The translations under genes were made by a program, and so were the position numbers. A DNA stretch of 9,427 bases. Origin: an uncultured Clostridia bacterium. GTDB taxonomy: Bacteria > Bacillota > Clostridia > UBA1381. The notes under the pieces are model-generated. The model searched no databases. It saw nothing but the letters and a program-made list of their open reading frames with translations, and was not told the origin of the DNA. Of this stretch, positions 6,314 to 9,427 are shown one piece after another. The stretch covers positions 1 to 9,427 of the forward strand of contig CAKSJF010000083.1 in assembly GCA_934462945.1 (NCBI GenBank). The letters run 5' to 3'. Position 1 is the first letter of the stretch. Every line of letters begins with the position of its first letter.

Positions 6314-6321
6314 AAAGGAGG
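6314..6321 (+). promoter_or_regulatory. Ribosome binding site for the yihY-family gene
   Basis: AAAGGAGG is ten bases before TTG at 6332. The ATG at 6322 touches the site and is out of frame. The longer reading from TTG at 6287 begins inside the repeat element and would encode a non-family N-terminus. Confidence 0.75.
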
Positions 6322-6331
6322 ATGTGTTTTT

Positions 6332-7159
6332 TTGAAACGGTTTTTTTCAGAATCCATGGATCTTTTCAAAAAAATAAATGAGGATCAGGTGATGGTATAT
6401 GCGGCGCAGTCGTCGTTTTATCTCATCATTTCCTCCATCCCCTTTGTGATGCTGCTGTTATCGGTTTCGCAGTATTTTCTGCCGATTTCCGAGTCAGCGG
6501 CATTTGGTGCGGTACGGGCAATTTTTCCGTCGGCAACACAGCCGTTTGTGGAGCTGATTCTATCGGAAATATTTTCAAAATCCGGCGCGTCCTTAGTATC
6601 GGTCACGGCGGTTTCCGCGCTTTGGTCGGCATCGCGCGGATTTGCGGCTGTGGAGCGCGGTGTGAAAAAGGTATACCGCCTGCCGCCGCACCGTTTTTTT
6701 GTGATCGATATGCTGATATCGCTTTTGTACACCTTAGCGCTCATTTGCGCACTGGTGTTAAGCCTGGCGGCATTAGTCTTCGGCGGAAGTATTCTAAGCA
6801 TGTTAGAGGCGCATATTCCCCGCCTGATCCACACGCTGCACTGGATTCGCTATCCTGCAAACCTGTCGATTCTGATTCTCTTTTTTGCCATGATCTATCA
6901 GACGTTTTCCGGCAGAAAAATCAGATTCCGGCATCAGCTGCCCGGCGCGGTTTTTACCGCAATCGGCTGGGTTGTTTTTTCGTGGGCGTTCTCTATTTAT
7001 ATCGAACGCTTTGCAAACTATTCATATATTTACGGAAGCCTTGCGGCATTGGTACTGTTAATGCTCTGGCTTTACAGCTGTATGATTATTCTGCTCTGCG
7101 GCGCAGAGGTGAACATGCGGCTGCTGTTTTTTGAGACACAGAAGAAAGAAGGAAAATAA
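6332..7159 (+). CDS. YihY/BrkB-family integral membrane protein
   Basis: The 275-residue protein is read from TTG at 6332 as MKRFFSESMD. A short cytoplasmic N-terminal helix with FKKINEDQVMVYAAQ (12-26) precedes about six membrane segments, near residues 26-50, 87-105, 123-152, 176-192, 204-225 and 235-260. The YAAQSSFYLIIS start of the first segment, the SRGFAAVERGVKKVY stretch (100-115), the Y-x-x-F-S-G-R-K loop (189-196) and the closing GSLAALVLLMLWLYSCMIILLCGAEVN are characteristic of this family, once annotated as ribonuclease BN. The biochemical role is not established, though transport or envelope functions have been proposed. Its TAA stop directly abuts the ATG of proC, so the two are likely co-transcribed and translationally coupled. 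Confidence 0.9.
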   Translation: MKRFFSESMDLFKKINEDQVMVYAAQSSFYLIISSIPFVMLLLSVSQYFLPISESAAFGAVRAIFPSATQPFVELILSEIFSKSGASLVSVTAVSALWSASRGFAAVERGVKKVYRLPPHRFFVIDMLISLLYTLALICALVLSLAALVFGGSILSMLEAHIPRLIHTLHWIRYPANLSILILFFAMIYQTFSGRKIRFRHQLPGAVFTAIGWVVFSWAFSIYIERFANYSYIYGSLAALVLLMLWLYSCMIILLCGAEVNMRLLFFETQKKEGK

Positions 7160-7951
7160 ATGATCAGCTTTATTGGAAACGGAAATATGGGTCGTGCCAT
7201 TTTAGGAGGAATCTTAAATGCCGGACTTTATCAGAAAAATGAAATTACGGTGGCAGACTGCAACCGGAACGGACTTTTAAAAACCGCCGAACAGTACGGC
7301 GTTGCCATCACAGAGAAAAATACCGAAGCGGCAAAAGCAGCGGACGTTTTAGTCCTTGCAGTCAAGCCGCAGATTCTCTATCAGGTCATTGAAGAAATCC
7401 GGGACGAGGTTTCGGAAAGCTGTCTGATCATCTCCATTGCAGCCGGGCAATCCGTTGAAAAGATTGAAAAAGCGTTCGGACATACAATTAAATTAGTCCG
7501 CGTCATGCCGAATACCCCGGCGCTGGTGGGCGAGGCGATGTCCGCGCTTTCTCCGAACAAGAACATTACAGACAGCGAGCTTTCCGCGGCAAAGGATATT
7601 TTTTGCGGTTTGGGAAAAGCTGAAATTGTGCCGGAGCATTTGATGGATGCGGTGACCGCTGTGTCCGGTTCGTCTCCCGCCTATGTCTTTATGCTGATTG
7701 AGGCTATGGCAGACGCAGCCGTAGCAGCCGGAATGCCAAGAGCGCAAAGCTACACCTTTGCAGCGCAGGCTGTTTTGGGTTCTGCAAAAATGGTTTTAGA
7801 GCTTGGAAAGCATCCGGGCGAATTAAAGGATATGGTCTGCTCCCCTGCCGGAACAACCATTGCGGCAGTCCAGGCATTAGAAAATGACGGTTTCCGTGCA
7901 GCCATCATGAACGCAATGGAGGCATGCGTAGAGCGCTCACAAACGTTATAA
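7160..7951 (+). CDS. proC: Pyrroline-5-carboxylate reductase
   Basis: It catalyses the last step of proline synthesis, NAD(P)H-dependent reduction of pyrroline-5-carboxylate to proline, in the cytoplasm. The protein has 263 residues, a normal length. The Rossmann nucleotide-binding loop GNGNMG is at 6-11, VKPQ at 68-71, RVMPNTPA at 114-121, SGSSPAY at 169-175 and the family signature around DMVCSPAGTT at 224-233, within the all-helical dimerisation domain. A ribosome site AAGGA (7149-7153) lies within the end of the preceding gene, and the ATG follows that gene's stop with no gap. No proA or proB is visible in the window, so the neighbours do not form a proline operon. Confidence 0.97.
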   Translation: MISFIGNGNMGRAILGGILNAGLYQKNEITVADCNRNGLLKTAEQYGVAITEKNTEAAKAADVLVLAVKPQILYQVIEEIRDEVSESCLIISIAAGQSVEKIEKAFGHTIKLVRVMPNTPALVGEAMSALSPNKNITDSELSAAKDIFCGLGKAEIVPEHLMDAVTAVSGSSPAYVFMLIEAMADAAVAAGMPRAQSYTFAAQAVLGSAKMVLELGKHPGELKDMVCSPAGTTIAAVQALENDGFRAAIMNAMEACVERSQTL

Positions 7952-7970
7952 TACAGGAAAAGAGGATATT

Positions 7971-9427
7971 ATGGAGATTCAAAGCTATATTGACTGTCTG
8001 GATCAGGCAGGCTTAATTGTGAAAAAAAAGATTTCTGCACCGCATGAAATCAAAAATATTTCCTATAATTCAAAGGAAGTGACCCCGGGAACACTCTTTC
8101 TCTGCAAGGGTGCGCATTTTAAACCGGAATACCTGACCGGTGCAATTGCAGCCGGGGCATGCTGCTATCTTGCCGAGCAGGAATATGACGTTGCATGCGA
8201 TTGTCTGATCGTTTCGGATATCCGCCGTGCGATGGGATATATTGCAAACCTGTTCCATCATAATGTTTGGAAAAAGCTGAATCTTGTCGGCATTACCGGA
8301 ACAAAGGGAAAATCGACCACCACCTATTTTGTCCGCTATATTTTGGATGAATATCTAAAATCGCAGAAAAAGCCGCAGAGTGCGGTAATTTCTTCGATTG
8401 ATACCTATGACGGAGTGGAGAATTTTGAATCGCATCTGACCACCCCCGAACCCTTTGATCTGCACCGCCATTTTCAGAACGCGGCGGACAGCGGAATTGA
8501 ATATCTGACCATGGAGGTTTCCAGTCAGGCATTAAAATACGACCGCGTGTTCGGTGTGACCTTTGATGTCGGCTGTTTCTTAAATATCGGCGAGGATCAT
8601 ATCAGCGACATTGAGCATCCGAATTTTGAGGACTATTTCCATTCCAAGCTGCGGCTTTTCAAGCAGTCGAAAACGGCGTGTATCTGCCTGGATTCTCCCT
8701 ATCGGAGCGAGGTGTTAGCGGCAGCAAAGGACTGCGAACGTGTGATCACATTCAGTTCGGAAGATTCTTCTGCTGATATTTATGCCTATGACATTAAAAA
8801 AGTAGAAAACGATACCACCTTTATGGTTCGCACCCCGGAGTTTACCAGGGAATTTACCCTGACCATCCCCGGTCTTTTCAACGTGCAGAACGCTCTGGCT
8901 GCAATTGCCATCTGCACCGCCCTGAAGATTCCGGAGCATGATATGTATGTCGGGCTGATGAAAGCGCGTTCCTCCGGCAGAATGGAGATCTATTCCAATG
9001 CCGACAACAAGGCAATCGTCATTGTCGACTATGCGCACAACAAAATGAGCTTTGAAAACCTGTATCAGTCGGTATTAAAGGAATTTCCCGGCAGACGGAT
9101 TTTCACCGTTTTTGGCTGCCCCGGTAAAAAAGCCTTTCAGCGGCGGCACGATCTTGGCGTGCTGTCCGGAAAATATTCTGAAAAGGTATTTTTAACCGAG
9201 GAGGACGCAGGCGAAGAACCGGTTCGGAAAATCTGTGAGGAAATTGCAGAGCATGTCGCATCAGTCGGCGGTCAGTATGAAATTGTGGAGGATCGCGGTG
9301 AGGCGATTAAAAAAGCGATTTTCTCTGCCGACACCAAAAGCGTGATCTTGGTAACCGGAAAGGGAAACGAAACGCGCCAGAAACGCGGAACAGAATATAT
9401 CCCCGTTCCGTCTGACGTAGAATATAC
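7971..9427 (+). CDS. MurE-like Mur ligase family protein (partial at right edge)
   Basis: 485 codons are visible and the frame is still open at the edge, near the expected end for this family. AGAGG (7961-7965) is five bases before the ATG. Mur ligases use ATP to join an amino acid to a UDP-MurNAc peptide. Seen here: a MurE-type N-terminal domain with ISYNSKEVTPGTLFLCKG (30-47), ATP loop GITGTKGKSTTT (107-118), substrate motif TTPEP (157-161), EVSSQAL (182-188), the lysine expected to be carbamylated in HSKLRLF (K226), GLFNVQNALAA (301-311), SSGRMEI (334-340) and VDYAHN (352-357). The C-terminal domain differs: FGCPGKK (381-387) replaces FGCGGDR, and LTEEDAGEEP (408-417) stands where DNPR or a variant is usual. 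GKGNETRQ (463-470) replaces GKGHE. It may be a paralogue rather than the main MurE, and the amino acid added cannot be assigned. Confidence 0.87.
   Translation, partial: MEIQSYIDCLDQAGLIVKKKISAPHEIKNISYNSKEVTPGTLFLCKGAHFKPEYLTGAIAAGACCYLAEQEYDVACDCLIVSDIRRAMGYIANLFHHNVWKKLNLVGITGTKGKSTTTYFVRYILDEYLKSQKKPQSAVISSIDTYDGVENFESHLTTPEPFDLHRHFQNAADSGIEYLTMEVSSQALKYDRVFGVTFDVGCFLNIGEDHISDIEHPNFEDYFHSKLRLFKQSKTACICLDSPYRSEVLAAAKDCERVITFSSEDSSADIYAYDIKKVENDTTFMVRTPEFTREFTLTIPGLFNVQNALAAIAICTALKIPEHDMYVGLMKARSSGRMEIYSNADNKAIVIVDYAHNKMSFENLYQSVLKEFPGRRIFTVFGCPGKKAFQRRHDLGVLSGKYSEKVFLTEEDAGEEPVRKICEEIAEHVASVGGQYEIVEDRGEAIKKAIFSADTKSVILVTGKGNETRQKRGTEYIPVPSDVEY

Noticed and set aside
6622..7134. 170-residue plus-strand open frame overlapping yihY
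   Set aside because: It lies wholly within the yihY gene in another frame, and the family features belong to the yihY frame.

Overview
The window looks like chromosomal DNA of an anaerobic, probably gut-dwelling member of the Clostridia (Bacillota). This rests on a single-chain pyruvate:ferredoxin oxidoreductase, strong GGAGG-type ribosome sites, frequent TTG starts, extended -10 (TGn) promoters, and a dispersed repeat beginning ACAATCCCTCAG that I recognise from memory as common in gut Clostridia. The species cannot be fixed from the sequence.

Left edge (1-900): the most interesting part. A Hin-type serine recombinase gene (182-781, minus strand) is directly followed by a segment of about 145 bp bounded by two 26-bp palindromic sites (9-34 and 156-181). 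Each site has two 12-bp half-sites around a 2-bp core, the same layout as the hix sites of DNA invertases. The cores are GT and AC, so the sites are inverted relative to each other, which is the arrangement that gives inversion. Inside lies a near-consensus extended -10 promoter (TTGCAT, 17 bp, TGC-TATAAT). I read this as an invertible promoter, a phase-variation switch. In the orientation shown, it fires rightward into the antisense strand of the invertase gene. After inversion it would fire leftward into whatever lies beyond base 1. The controlled gene is outside the window. The invertase also has a terminator-like hairpin immediately in front of its ribosome site, which should keep its expression low.

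Centre (920-6077): a full-length pyruvate:ferredoxin oxidoreductase gene on the minus strand, with its own promoter and terminator, is divergent from a plus-strand gene for a coiled-coil protein with probable SseB-like domains. Both promoters can be read in the roughly 300-bp AT-rich gap between them.

Right part (6078-9427): a 209-bp imperfect inverted-repeat element (MITE-like) separates the SseB-like gene from a close-packed run of three plus-strand genes: a YihY-family membrane protein, pyrroline-5-carboxylate reductase (proC), and a MurE-like Mur ligase that runs off the right edge. yihY and proC abut with no gap, and 19 bp separate proC from the ligase, so co-transcription is likely. The ligase keeps the Mur ATP site but lacks the usual DNPR-type motif for the added amino acid.
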